Shown here one piece after another: positions 1-7,436 of a stretch of 17,789 bases of DNA. A program made the position numbers and the translations under genes. The notes beneath the pieces are model-generated. The model made no database searches and had not been told where the DNA came from. It saw nothing but the letters and a program-made list of their open reading frames with translations. Positions within the stretch are counted from its first letter, which is position 1. Every line of letters starts with the position of its first letter. Source of the stretch: JAWXBG01 sp034439875 (lineage in GTDB: Bacteria; Bacteroidota; Bacteroidia; Flavobacteriales_D; Sanyastnellaceae); assembly GCA_034439875.1 (NCBI GenBank), contig JAWXBG010000090.1, positions 1 through 17,789 on the forward strand, written 5' to 3'.

Positions 1-9
1 CGTAATTAG

Positions 10-99
10 ATATACGTTGAAAATCAAAATCGAGAAAGCGCCCGTCATTGCAGACTTTCAGCGATGTAATAGATTCCATATGCAAAATATGGGTTAAAC
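10..99 (-). repeat. Diverged, edge-truncated copy of the dispersed repeat found at 10029-10389
   Basis: Read on the minus strand from 99 downward, this stretch aligns with the repeat unit starting at 10029. GTTTAACCCA is identical. A 35-nt block after GGAA then aligns without gaps at about half identity, and CTTTCTCGATTTT is identical again. The same strand holds an open frame starting with ATG at 80-78 and running off the window edge (MESITSLK... then FLDFDF). The repeat copies at 10 kb encode a similar but stopped peptide (KSIAAL... FLDFYS, then stop). So this is either the 5' end of a real gene from which the repeats derive, or another decayed copy. I do not recognise the peptide. Confidence 0.6.
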
Positions 100-114
100 A
101 ATAATTCAAACACA

Positions 115-480
115 ATGAACACTTTATTGAAGATTGAGGAAGCCGCTCAATTGGCATTGGCTTTTGTCCTTTTCTTGTTTACGGGTGATACATGGTGGTA
201 TTTCTTCGCTTGGCTCATGGCTCCTGATATTTCCATACTCGGTTATCTGCTCGGAAGGAAATGGGGAGCTTGGATATACAATTTTGCGCATCATAAGGCA
301 GTTGGCATCGTTCTCTTTGTTTTGGGTTTGTACTTCAATTATGACTTTTTATTGGCTACAGGACTCATCATAGTTGGACATAGTGCCATGGATCGATTAT
401 TTGGATATGGATTGAAGTACAGCGATTCTTTTGGTCATACTCATTTGGACTGGATAGGGAAACACAAACCCCAATCCTGA
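115..480 (+). CDS. DUF4260 family small integral membrane protein
   Basis: The 121-aa protein matches what I know of the DUF4260 family in length and landmarks. It opens with LLKIEEAAQLALA, has a WWYFFAWLMAPDISILGYLLG block around residues 27-48, then YNFAHHKA, and ends in a DRLFGYGLKY.. FGHTHLDWIGK signature. Hydrophobic stretches at roughly 10-25, 28-47, 62-78 and 80-90 suggest three or four membrane segments. The function of the family is not established. The start at 115 is the first ATG and leaves the conserved N-terminus intact. The gene stands alone: 104 bp separate it from the kinase, and that gap holds the kinase's own regulatory palindromes, so co-transcription is doubtful. Confidence 0.9.
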   Translation: MNTLLKIEEAAQLALAFVLFLFTGDTWWYFFAWLMAPDISILGYLLGRKWGAWIYNFAHHKAVGIVLFVLGLYFNYDFLLATGLIIVGHSAMDRLFGYGLKYSDSFGHTHLDWIGKHKPQS

Positions 481-498
481 CCTAAATCAGTTCTTTTA

Positions 499-524
499 AT
501 GAGTTCACTCATGACCAAGATCAT
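499..524 (+). promoter_or_regulatory. Two back-to-back Crp/Fnr-type operator candidates upstream of the kinase
   Basis: ATGAGTTCACTCAT (499-512) and ATGACCAAGATCAT (511-524) are both ATGA-N6-TCAT palindromes. They overlap by two bases, with centres 12 bp apart, about 67 and 79 bp upstream of the kinase start. TGA-N6-TCA is the core of Crp and Fnr sites, and the downstream operon encodes a Crp-type regulator, so autoregulation is plausible. No T-run follows, so I do not read the hairpin as a terminator. Confidence 0.55.
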
Positions 525-570
525 GGGTTACTGTGAGTTTTGCTGCAAATGGGCTTTTTCCCGAGTCCCT

Positions 571-578
571 TACTTTTG
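571..578 (+). promoter_or_regulatory. Candidate Bacteroidetes -7 box for the kinase operon
   Basis: TACTTTTG matches the Bacteroidetes sigma consensus TAnnTTTG exactly. It ends six bases before the kinase ATG, so a transcript from it would be leaderless or nearly so. No TTG-type -33 element lies 19-21 bp upstream, which would suit an activator-dependent promoter using the palindromes at 499-524. Confidence 0.4.
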
Positions 579-584
579 TCTTGA

Positions 585-1826
585 ATGGAAGAAAATTTAG
601 AAAGTCGTTTTCAGTCGATCTTCAATCATGTAAATGAAGGTATCCTTATCGCCAATGATAAGGGGCAAATCTTGTTGTCGAATCCGAAGGTCATGCTAAT
701 GTTCGGATACGAAGACAATGAATTGAAAGGCAAAGATGTTGAGATATTGATTCCATCAAAATTTCGCGATCACCATGTAGACCACCGCGAAACGTATATG
801 AAGCATCCTGTTCGCAGACCCATGGGTAGAAACATGACTTTGTTCGGACTTAGGAAGGATGGTTCAGAATTCCCACTTGAAATCAGTTTGAGTTATTATG
901 AAAGTTCAGATGGAATGTTTGTAATAGCATTTATAATTGATATCACAGAGAGATTCAGACAGCAAGAGGCGATTAAACAAATGAACGAAGAGTTGAGACT
1001 GTTGAACGAGAATCTCGAGCGAAAGGTGAATGAAAGAACTTTGGTTCTAAAAGAAGCACTTACTTCGCTAGAACATTCGAGAGACGAATTGGGCATGGCC
1101 TTGAGCAAAGAGAAGGAATTGAATGAAATGAAATCACGCTTTATTTCCATGGCTTCTCATGAATTCAGAACTCCATTAAGCACTGTGTTGTCCTCAGTGT
1201 CCTTGATTTCAAAATATACAGAAAATGAAGATCAGGATAAGCGAGATAAACACATTTTAAGGATAAAAAGTGCAGTTAGGAACTTAACGGAGATTTTGAA
1301 TGACTTTCTCTCTTTAGGCAAATTAGAAGAGGGGATGGTTAGGGCCAATATTATTTCAATGAATGTGAGAGAGGCTGTTGACGAAGTAATCACCGATATG
1401 CACATTTTGCACAAACCCGGCCAAAGGCTCATATTTGACCATAGAGGAAAAGAAGAATTTCCATTGGACAAACAAATGTTTCGCAATGTGATGATCAATC
1501 TTTTAGCAAATGCAATTAAATTCAGTCCCGAAAATGAGGAGATCGCAGTTCATTCGGCAGTCCTTGAAAACTCGCTTGAATTGAGTGTAGAAGACCATGG
1601 AATCGGTATATCTGAACAAGATCAAAATCATCTGTTCGAAAGATTCTTTAGAGGAGAGAATGCAACCAATATTCAGGGAACCGGACTTGGGCTTAACATT
1701 GTTTTGAAATATATAGAACTGATGAATGGAAGTATCCAATGCGAGAGCGCTTTGGATAACGGCACAAAGTTTCTTATTTCCATTCCAAGAAATGAATTAA
1801 CACCAAATCACAGCAAGCAATTATGA
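585..1826 (+). CDS. PAS-domain sensor histidine kinase, FixL-like
   Basis: The 413-aa protein has no membrane segments, so it is a cytoplasmic sensor. An N-terminal PAS domain (about 8-122) is followed by a coiled coil (about 125-185). The HisKA H-box is MASHEFRTPLS with phospho-acceptor His192. The HATPase domain (about 295-402) has the N-box NLLANAIKFS, the G1 box DHGIGI near 337 and GTGLGL at 365-370. In the PAS domain, the 37 residues from Pro57 to Gly93 align without gaps to my recollection of the FixL heme pocket, and His64 falls on the FixL heme-ligand histidine. The FixL regulatory arginine position is not conserved (Met). This PAS subtype also occurs in proteins not known to bind heme, so oxygen sensing is an inference. 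The gene shares an ATGA overlap with the regulator gene, so the two form a cognate pair. Confidence 0.9.
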   Translation: MEENLESRFQSIFNHVNEGILIANDKGQILLSNPKVMLMFGYEDNELKGKDVEILIPSKFRDHHVDHRETYMKHPVRRPMGRNMTLFGLRKDGSEFPLEISLSYYESSDGMFVIAFIIDITERFRQQEAIKQMNEELRLLNENLERKVNERTLVLKEALTSLEHSRDELGMALSKEKELNEMKSRFISMASHEFRTPLSTVLSSVSLISKYTENEDQDKRDKHILRIKSAVRNLTEILNDFLSLGKLEEGMVRANIISMNVREAVDEVITDMHILHKPGQRLIFDHRGKEEFPLDKQMFRNVMINLLANAIKFSPENEEIAVHSAVLENSLELSVEDHGIGISEQDQNHLFERFFRGENATNIQGTGLGLNIVLKYIELMNGSIQCESALDNGTKFLISIPRNELTPNHSKQL

Positions 1827-2881
1827 AGAGCATTCTACTAATTGAAGACAGCGAGGAAGTTCGCGAAAACACTGCTGAAATTTTGGAACTTGCGGGGTAT
1901 AAAGTATCCACTTCTCCAAATGGAAAGCAAGGTGTAGAAATGGCCTTGAAGGAACTGCCGGACCTTATTATTTGCGATATTATGATGCCCGTTCTTGATG
2001 GTTACGGGGTCTTGCATCTCCTCGGAAAGAAAACGGAAACATCTTCAATTCCATTCATTTTTCTAACGGCAAAGTCAGAGAGAAGTGATATTAGAAAGGG
2101 CATGGAAATGGGGGCCGACGACTATCTTACAAAACCTTTTGATGACACAGAGCTGCTGAATGCGGTTGAAAGTCGATTCAGAAAAATCGAGAAAATCGAA
2201 CAATCAATGGGCGCTTCTCGTCAAGGGGTAAATGATCTTTTGAGCTCTTTACACGAACTCCAGGATATCAAAAAAATATCGGAAAGACAACAAGTAAAAT
2301 CATATCGCAAGAAGGATCTCATATTTTCCGAGGGCGATACACCATTAGGTCTCTATTTATTGGAAAAGGGAAAAATTAAAATATTTAAAAGTCACGAACT
2401 CGGTAAAGATTTGATCACAAGACTCCTTCAGCCCGGCGATTTTTTCGGTTATCTCCCGTTGTTAGAGGGAATTCCACATTCCTCATCAGCAGAGGCTTTG
2501 GAGGATGTTGAGATTACAGTATTTCCAAGTGATGATTTTTTCACATTACTTGAAAGATCACCTCAAGTGAGCAAACGATTCGTTGGATTGCTTGCTGGTA
2601 AAATGCACGAAGAGCAAGAAAAGTTGCTCGCATTGGCCTATAGCAGTGTTCGAAAAAGAACCGCTGAAGCTTTGCTTACTCTTAGAGAGCGTTATCATGA
2701 TGGTTCTGACAAAGAGTTTACTATGGCCATTGCTCGCGATGATCTTGCAAATATGGTTGGTACAGCAACAGAATCACTTATACGCACATTGAGTGATTTT
2801 CGGGCTGAAGGACTCATACAAATTTCGGGCTCCGCAATAACGCTTGTGAATGTCGACAAATTGAAGTCGATGAAAAATTAA
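1823..2881 (+). CDS. Response regulator fused to a Crp/Fnr-family transcription factor
   Basis: The 352-aa protein has a receiver domain (1-120) with acidic residues Glu8/Asp9, phospho-acceptor Asp52 (ICDIMMP), Thr82 and Lys104 (TKPF). A cyclic-nucleotide-binding-like beta barrel follows (about 155-245, with EGDTPLGLYLLEKGKIKIF and a PGDFFG turn), then a Crp-type winged helix (about 270-345). In the recognition helix (TATESLIRTLSDF), Glu317 and Arg321 occupy the positions that contact TGA half-sites in Crp/Fnr. The only cysteine is Cys51 in the receiver, so it cannot carry an Fnr-type Fe-S cluster; its input is presumably phosphorylation by the upstream kinase. It functionally resembles FixJ plus FixK in one chain. 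The start overlaps the kinase stop (ATGA), implying translational coupling. Targets are probably the TGA-N6-TCA sites in this window (inference). Confidence 0.92.
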   Translation: MKSILLIEDSEEVRENTAEILELAGYKVSTSPNGKQGVEMALKELPDLIICDIMMPVLDGYGVLHLLGKKTETSSIPFIFLTAKSERSDIRKGMEMGADDYLTKPFDDTELLNAVESRFRKIEKIEQSMGASRQGVNDLLSSLHELQDIKKISERQQVKSYRKKDLIFSEGDTPLGLYLLEKGKIKIFKSHELGKDLITRLLQPGDFFGYLPLLEGIPHSSSAEALEDVEITVFPSDDFFTLLERSPQVSKRFVGLLAGKMHEEQEKLLALAYSSVRKRTAEALLTLRERYHDGSDKEFTMAIARDDLANMVGTATESLIRTLSDFRAEGLIQISGSAITLVNVDKLKSMKN

Positions 2882-2890
2882 TCGGCCCTC

Positions 2891-3619
2891 ATGGAAGGAG
2901 CTGATATACTATTTTTTGTTCTTGCCATTTTATGTGAGATTATAGGCACAGTGAGCGGTTTTGGTTCGTCAGTCTTTTTTGTGCCGATAGCCGGATTGTT
3001 TTATCCTCATCACGAGGTCTTGTTTTTGACGGGACTGTTGCATGTATTCAGTAATTCTATCAAAATTTGGCTTTTCAGGAAGCATATTGCATGGAACTTG
3101 GTTTGGAAATTTGGCATTCCCGCTGTCTCTTTTACTATCCTTGGTGCCGTTCTTTCGAAGTACGTTGATGCTCTTCAGGCGAATATTTTTTTAGGGGTTT
3201 TCCTTATATTATTTAGTGTGATGCTTTTGATGTGGGAACATTTTTCTCTCAAACGCGACTATTTGAATATCGTATTAACCGGAGGTATATCGGGTTTTGT
3301 GGCAGGCATTGTTGGAACAGGTGGAGCTATACGAGGTCTTGGACTCATGGCTTTCAATCTTGAAAAAGAGTTGTTTGTTGGAACTTCTGCAGCCATAGAT
3401 ATGGGTGTGGATTTTAGCCGATTGTGGATATACATTGCCAATGGTTTTAGTATTGAAAATGCCATATTCCTTGTTCCAATGCTCATTGCGGCTTCCTTCT
3501 TAGGGACTTATATTGGGAAATATCTTCTCGGAAAGATTTCCGTTACTTTTTTTCGAAGATTTGTTCTTCTATTGATTCTGGGAATAGGAATATACTTAAT
3601 GATTTTAGCATTCATGTAA
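2891..3619 (+). CDS. TauE/SafE (DUF81) family membrane permease
   Basis: The 242-aa protein is almost entirely hydrophobic, with about seven or eight membrane segments. It has the two-half layout of TauE/SafE: an N-terminal GTVSGFGSSVFFVPI motif and an internal GFVAGIVGTGGAIRGLGL motif (around 137-155), the characteristic glycine-rich loops. Family members export sulfite, sulfoacetate or related anions; the substrate here cannot be inferred. The start is nine bases after the regulator stop, so it is probably the third gene of the kinase operon. It converges on the minus-strand oxidase operon with only 12 bp between the two stop codons. It differs in sequence and subfamily from the TauE-named protein at 3632-4339. 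Confidence 0.85.
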   Translation: MEGADILFFVLAILCEIIGTVSGFGSSVFFVPIAGLFYPHHEVLFLTGLLHVFSNSIKIWLFRKHIAWNLVWKFGIPAVSFTILGAVLSKYVDALQANIFLGVFLILFSVMLLMWEHFSLKRDYLNIVLTGGISGFVAGIVGTGGAIRGLGLMAFNLEKELFVGTSAAIDMGVDFSRLWIYIANGFSIENAIFLVPMLIAASFLGTYIGKYLLGKISVTFFRRFVLLLILGIGIYLMILAFM

Positions 3620-3631
3620 TGTTTTGTGCGC

Positions 3632-4339
3632 TTAAGGCTTGTGACAACAATCGACAACTGACTTTTCTTTTTCCATTTTGGGACTCAAATAAGGTATCCC
3701 CAAATTGCTTCCTCGTAAAATCAGAAGCATACCCGATAGGAGTATAGTAGCCCGAATCCATTGGGCAGTATTGATTTTCATTTTGTTCTTGAGCCAATCA
3801 ATAAGCCTTCTGAATGAAAGAAGGGCAGGTACAGTTCCCATGCCAAATACGAACATAAACAGAGCACCCTTCGCAGGATGTCCCGTAGCAGTTGCAGCAG
3901 CGAGTGCGAAGTAAACGAGTCCACATGGCAGAAGACCATTCAAAATACCTATTAGAAAGAATGTGCCATTGGATTTATTTTGGAGCAGTGATGAAAATCG
4001 AACTTTAATTCCCGCTACCCATTTGGCAGATTGACGGCCGAGCCATCCTTTCGAAGAAGTTCCATAGAAAAAAAGTAAAACAAGTACTAAAACTCCCGAT
4101 AAAATGGAGAGCCATTGCTGAGCACCTGCTGCCACTAATCCTTTTCCTAAGAATCCAGCCATGGAGCCGAGTATGGCATAAATTGTCAGCCTTCCTAAAT
4201 GATTTACGAATCGGGATTGAATATACTTCCATTTGGATCCGCGGTTGAATGGTAGAGCCGCATGCAGTGGTCCACACATTCCTATACAGTGCAAACTTCC
4301 AGCTAAACCCATCAATATGGCGATGCCAATAAATCCCAC
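3632..4339 (-). CDS. DsbD_2/TauE-like membrane protein, cbb3 oxidase biogenesis
   Basis: The 235-aa protein, often labelled a sulfite exporter in annotations, carries the DsbD_2-type signature GSLHCIGMCGPLHAA (Cys18, Cys22) and a second-half motif GLLPCGLVYFALAAA. It has about six membrane helices and is related to the CcdA/DsbD electron carriers. It ends in a short polar tail with CCHKP, a possible metal-binding end. In Bacteroidetes this gene typically closes the cbb3 operon after FixH. A role in thiol, copper or heme handling during oxidase assembly is inferred from context. The start is GTG at 4339-4337, overlapping the TAG stop of the FixH gene by one base (TAGTG), so translation is coupled; no in-frame ATG near the N-terminus preserves the conserved motif. 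Confidence 0.85.
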   Translation of the reverse strand: MGFIGIAILMGLAGSLHCIGMCGPLHAALPFNRGSKWKYIQSRFVNHLGRLTIYAILGSMAGFLGKGLVAAGAQQWLSILSGVLVLVLLFFYGTSSKGWLGRQSAKWVAGIKVRFSSLLQNKSNGTFFLIGILNGLLPCGLVYFALAAATATGHPAKGALFMFVFGMGTVPALLSFRRLIDWLKNKMKINTAQWIRATILLSGMLLILRGSNLGIPYLSPKMEKEKSVVDCCHKP

Positions 4340-4773
4340 TACTCAATGGTCATTTTGTCTTGTACAAAGTAGCTAAGTCCGTCAACCTTCCACTCGAAAT
4401 AGACTTCGTATGCACCGGGGTTTATCGAACGAGCAGAAATAATCTGGGGGTTTCCAGAATTATATTCGAGGGGAAACTGTATGTCTTTTTTTGCATCCGA
4501 GGGACAGTAGAAGCGAATGGTTCCGACGTTGCCAAGTGACCAGTTTTCGGGATACTGAATGATAATATTGTCATCAATCAACTCCACAGTGGGCTTGACG
4601 ACTAGGTTATTTGCTCTACTTATAGAAGCCATTTTTTCGGAAAAGACAAGTTCTTGTTCATAGTAATCATTTGTTACGAGTTCGACATTTTCGTTGCGCG
4701 CGCGCATTACAAAGCTGATCATTACTCCTACGAAGGCGATGTATACGATTGCAAGTTTCCAACCCCAGTTCAT
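4339..4773 (-). CDS. ccoH: FixH-family cbb3 oxidase assembly protein (CcoH)
   Basis: The 144-aa protein has one N-terminal membrane helix (about 5-23, WGWKLAIVYIAFVGVMISFV) and then a roughly 115-residue beta-rich extracytoplasmic domain. The FixH landmarks are ELVTNDYYEQEL right after the membrane segment and a C-terminal GAYEVYFEWKVDG strand pair. FixH/CcoH proteins associate with cbb3 oxidase during assembly. The gene lies 12 bp downstream of ccoG and overlaps the DsbD_2-type gene by one base, the usual G-H order. There are no heme or Fe-S motifs. Its sequence is diverged from proteobacterial FixH, so the assignment rests on architecture plus position. Confidence 0.88.
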   Translation of the reverse strand: MNWGWKLAIVYIAFVGVMISFVMRARNENVELVTNDYYEQELVFSEKMASISRANNLVVKPTVELIDDNIIIQYPENWSLGNVGTIRFYCPSDAKKDIQFPLEYNSGNPQIISARSINPGAYEVYFEWKVDGLSYFVQDKMTIE

Positions 4774-4785
4774 AACTCTAAATTT

Positions 4786-6201
4786 TTAATGATGTTCTGA
4801 ATTCTTATTGTTTGATGGCCCTATGAAAATGAAAGGCTCTTTGTGAAGAAGATGTTCTCCGCTATACAACTCTAAAATTAAATCGGATTTTCTCTTCTTG
4901 ATTTCATGTTCCGGAAATATGACGAAGAATTCACCATCGATCAATTCTCCTGCGGGAATGAACAGCTCTCTTCCAACGATTTGAACTTCCGCCCCCTGCA
5001 CTTTCAATTGCAAAGGAAGATCTTCTCGTTTCTTATTTACAATTTTGATACTGTACAAATTGCTTACTCGGTCATTTTCCATCCTGGTAAATATTTGTCC
5101 TCTAGCTCTATTCACCGATACATCAATATCAGTTCTTGTTGCCAACAGGAATGATTCGATGCCGATGAGAACAATGAGAACTCCCGTATAAGCTGCCATG
5201 CGATAAGTCCATTTGAGCCTTTTTCCTGTGCGAATAGAATATTCTGAGGCATAACGGATAAGTCCCTTGGGTTTGTCTACTTTCTCCATTATATGGTCGC
5301 AAGCATCTATACAAGCTGTACAATTGGTGCACTCTAGTTGAGTTCCGTTTCGAATATCAATTCCTGTCGGACATACTCTCACACATTCGCTACAGTCTAT
5401 GCAATCGCCCGCTGTGGGGTCGGGTTCTTTGGAGTATTTCTTTCGTGGTTCCCCACGTTTGTGGTCATACGCCACTACAATGGAATGTTTGTCGAGTAGA
5501 ACTCCCTGCATACGTCCATATGGGCATACAACCAAACAAACTTGTTCTCGAAACGATAGAAATATGAAAAAGAATACACTCGAAAAAATGATCATGGCGA
5601 TAAAACCTCCCATGTGTTCGCTGAAATGACCTGTCATTATTTCTTTTAACTCATCGATTCCAATGATATAAGCGAGAAATGTATTTGCAGCAATTACCGA
5701 GATGAGAAAAAATATACTCAATTTTAGTATTCGTTTTCCCAACTTTGAAAAACTCATAGGAGCCTTCTTGAGAGCGCGCTGTTGAGCCGAATCACCATCT
5801 ATCAGATACTCTATTCTTCGGAAAACCATCTCCATGAAAACGGTTTGTGGACAAATCCATCCACAGAATACTCTTCCATAAACTACAGTGAAGAGAGCGA
5901 TGAAAATGATGAAAATGAGCATCCCCATAACGAAGATGAAAAAGTCCTGGGGCCAAAAGCGAACTCCGAAAAGAATGAACTTCCTTTCAATTACATTAAA
6001 AAGAAATAAAGGATCACCATTCACTTTTATAAAAGGTAATCCAAATAGAACAGTTAGAAAAGCATAGCTCAAGTGGCTTCTCCAGCGATACAATTTGCCC
6101 GAAGGCTTTTTGGGGTGAAAGAAAACTCTTTTACCATGCTCGTCAATGTGGCTAACCGTATCACGAAATGCTTCATCTTCTAAATCCTCTATTGTGGCCA
6201 T
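4786..6201 (-). CDS. ccoG: Cytochrome c oxidase accessory protein CcoG (FixG/RdxA)
   Basis: The 471-aa length is normal for the family. Membrane helices lie at about 44-60, 86-108, 160-182, 200-218 and 335-355. A membrane CGWICPQ motif (Cys113, Cys117) and CLVVCPYGR (Cys222, Cys226) precede a double 4Fe-4S ferredoxin module with Cys267, 270, 273, 277 and Cys291, 294, 297, 301. An Ig-like FixG C-terminal domain (about 360-460) follows. In other bacteria CcoG acts as a membrane cupric reductase feeding Cu(I) to the oxidase assembly path; all expected cysteine motifs are present. The gene starts 22 bp after ccoP, so it is in the same operon. Confidence 0.96.
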   Translation of the reverse strand: MATIEDLEDEAFRDTVSHIDEHGKRVFFHPKKPSGKLYRWRSHLSYAFLTVLFGLPFIKVNGDPLFLFNVIERKFILFGVRFWPQDFFIFVMGMLIFIIFIALFTVVYGRVFCGWICPQTVFMEMVFRRIEYLIDGDSAQQRALKKAPMSFSKLGKRILKLSIFFLISVIAANTFLAYIIGIDELKEIMTGHFSEHMGGFIAMIIFSSVFFFIFLSFREQVCLVVCPYGRMQGVLLDKHSIVVAYDHKRGEPRKKYSKEPDPTAGDCIDCSECVRVCPTGIDIRNGTQLECTNCTACIDACDHIMEKVDKPKGLIRYASEYSIRTGKRLKWTYRMAAYTGVLIVLIGIESFLLATRTDIDVSVNRARGQIFTRMENDRVSNLYSIKIVNKKREDLPLQLKVQGAEVQIVGRELFIPAGELIDGEFFVIFPEHEIKKRKSDLILELYSGEHLLHKEPFIFIGPSNNKNSEHH

Positions 6202-6223
6202 TTGTTTCTGCTGATGCAGCGTA

Positions 6224-7432
6224 TTAATTCTGTTTCATTGAAGTATCCGGTGCATTAATATTTAATTGAAGGCTATCAGCAGCAACCACTTCAGACGAAT
6301 CGGAAACAGCAGGTTGTGGTGTGTAGAGTAATCCTTGAGTTTCTTTAGCACCCGGAGGATTAGAGTCTTTCAAACTCATGATGTAACTGGCTATTTGCGC
6401 CATGTGCGGAGCACTTATTTCGCTTTTCCAAGCTTTCATTCCTTTTTCTGGTACTCCATACTTTATCGTTTTGAAAATTTCGTTGATAGAACCACCATGT
6501 ATCCAAAAGTGGTCTGTAAGGTTAGGACCGTTTATTCCTTGACCGAGTTCGCCGTGACAAACTGTGCATGTTTTTTCTTTGAAAAGCGATCTTCCTTTTG
6601 CAATGTCTTCTGCGGCACTTAAAAACACAACAGATAATTCATCTACTCTGTTTGATTGCATTTTTTCATATTCGGCAAGATCAATAGCAGCTTGATCTTC
6701 GGCGTTTTTCAACTCTTGTAGTTGCAGAACACCTGTGCCAAAAACATGGAAATGTGCCATATACACTACTGCCCATACAATCGTTAAGTAAAAACCATAC
6801 TTCCACCAAGGTGGCAAGCTATTATCGAGTTCTTTTATACCATCATAGTCATGATCAGTGAGAATCGCAGCTTCCTGCTCTACGGCAACGGATTTGTTGA
6901 ACCTGTCCCAGAATGGGGTGCTGATCTTTTCAATATAAGGTTGTGCCTCTTTCTCCTTTACCAAAAATTTCTTAATGAGAAAGGAGTAGTACAACACCAC
7001 GAATACTTCCAACACAATAATCAAAGCTAGAATGTTGAGTGGTTTGTTGCCAAATCCATGATGCAGGAATGGAACCTGCTCCGCCTTGGCTAAAGGATCT
7101 CCAGCAGCGAAAATACTTCCGGAAACTAAACTGGCCAGTGAGACCAGAAATAGGATCATCAACGTTTTTCCATTGTCTTTTCGTGCGAGTTTTGTTATCA
7201 CCGCAGCAAAGAGTTTAGACAATTGATTGATAAATACCAAAAGTACAAGTGCTACTATGGCCAGTATCCAAAACAAAGGATCGGAATAGGGTGAGGCTTC
7301 GGGTTGAACATCAATTGGAGGCGCCCCTTGCTGCTGTCCTGCGGCATATGTGCACAGAATAAAAATGGCTGCGGCGCTTACCCAAACTTTTTTAAGGGCG
7401 CTGAACTTATAGTTGCTTGTCATAAGTTTCAT
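6224..7432 (-). CDS. ccoP: cbb3 oxidase subunit CcoP, Bacteroidetes type with one heme c
   Basis: The 402-aa protein starts at 7432 (MKLMTSNYK), four bases after the ccoQ stop. The frame stays open 30 codons upstream, but those codons lie over ccoQ in another frame. Residues 15-32 look like a signal anchor ending near AAGQQQ, and helices follow at about 52-69, 90-108 and 132-153. The FixP_N segment is DHDYDGIKELDNSLPPWWKYG plus its helix (193-231). The single cytochrome c domain has CTVCH (Cys289, Cys292, His293) and probable axial Met332 (KGMKAW). Proteobacterial CcoP has two CxxCH motifs and lacks this long N-terminal region; the one-heme form with extra helices is usual in Bacteroidetes. 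It receives electrons from the quinol-cytochrome c branch and passes them to CcoO. Confidence 0.95.
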   Translation of the reverse strand: MKLMTSNYKFSALKKVWVSAAAIFILCTYAAGQQQGAPPIDVQPEASPYSDPLFWILAIVALVLLVFINQLSKLFAAVITKLARKDNGKTLMILFLVSLASLVSGSIFAAGDPLAKAEQVPFLHHGFGNKPLNILALIIVLEVFVVLYYSFLIKKFLVKEKEAQPYIEKISTPFWDRFNKSVAVEQEAAILTDHDYDGIKELDNSLPPWWKYGFYLTIVWAVVYMAHFHVFGTGVLQLQELKNAEDQAAIDLAEYEKMQSNRVDELSVVFLSAAEDIAKGRSLFKEKTCTVCHGELGQGINGPNLTDHFWIHGGSINEIFKTIKYGVPEKGMKAWKSEISAPHMAQIASYIMSLKDSNPPGAKETQGLLYTPQPAVSDSSEVVAADSLQLNINAPDTSMKQN

Positions 7433-7436
7433 AGGT

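Noticed and set aside
4005..4346. 113-aa minus-strand frame with a TTG start over the DsbD_2-type gene
   Set aside because: It is a shadow frame; the overlapping GTG frame carries the conserved membrane protein motifs.
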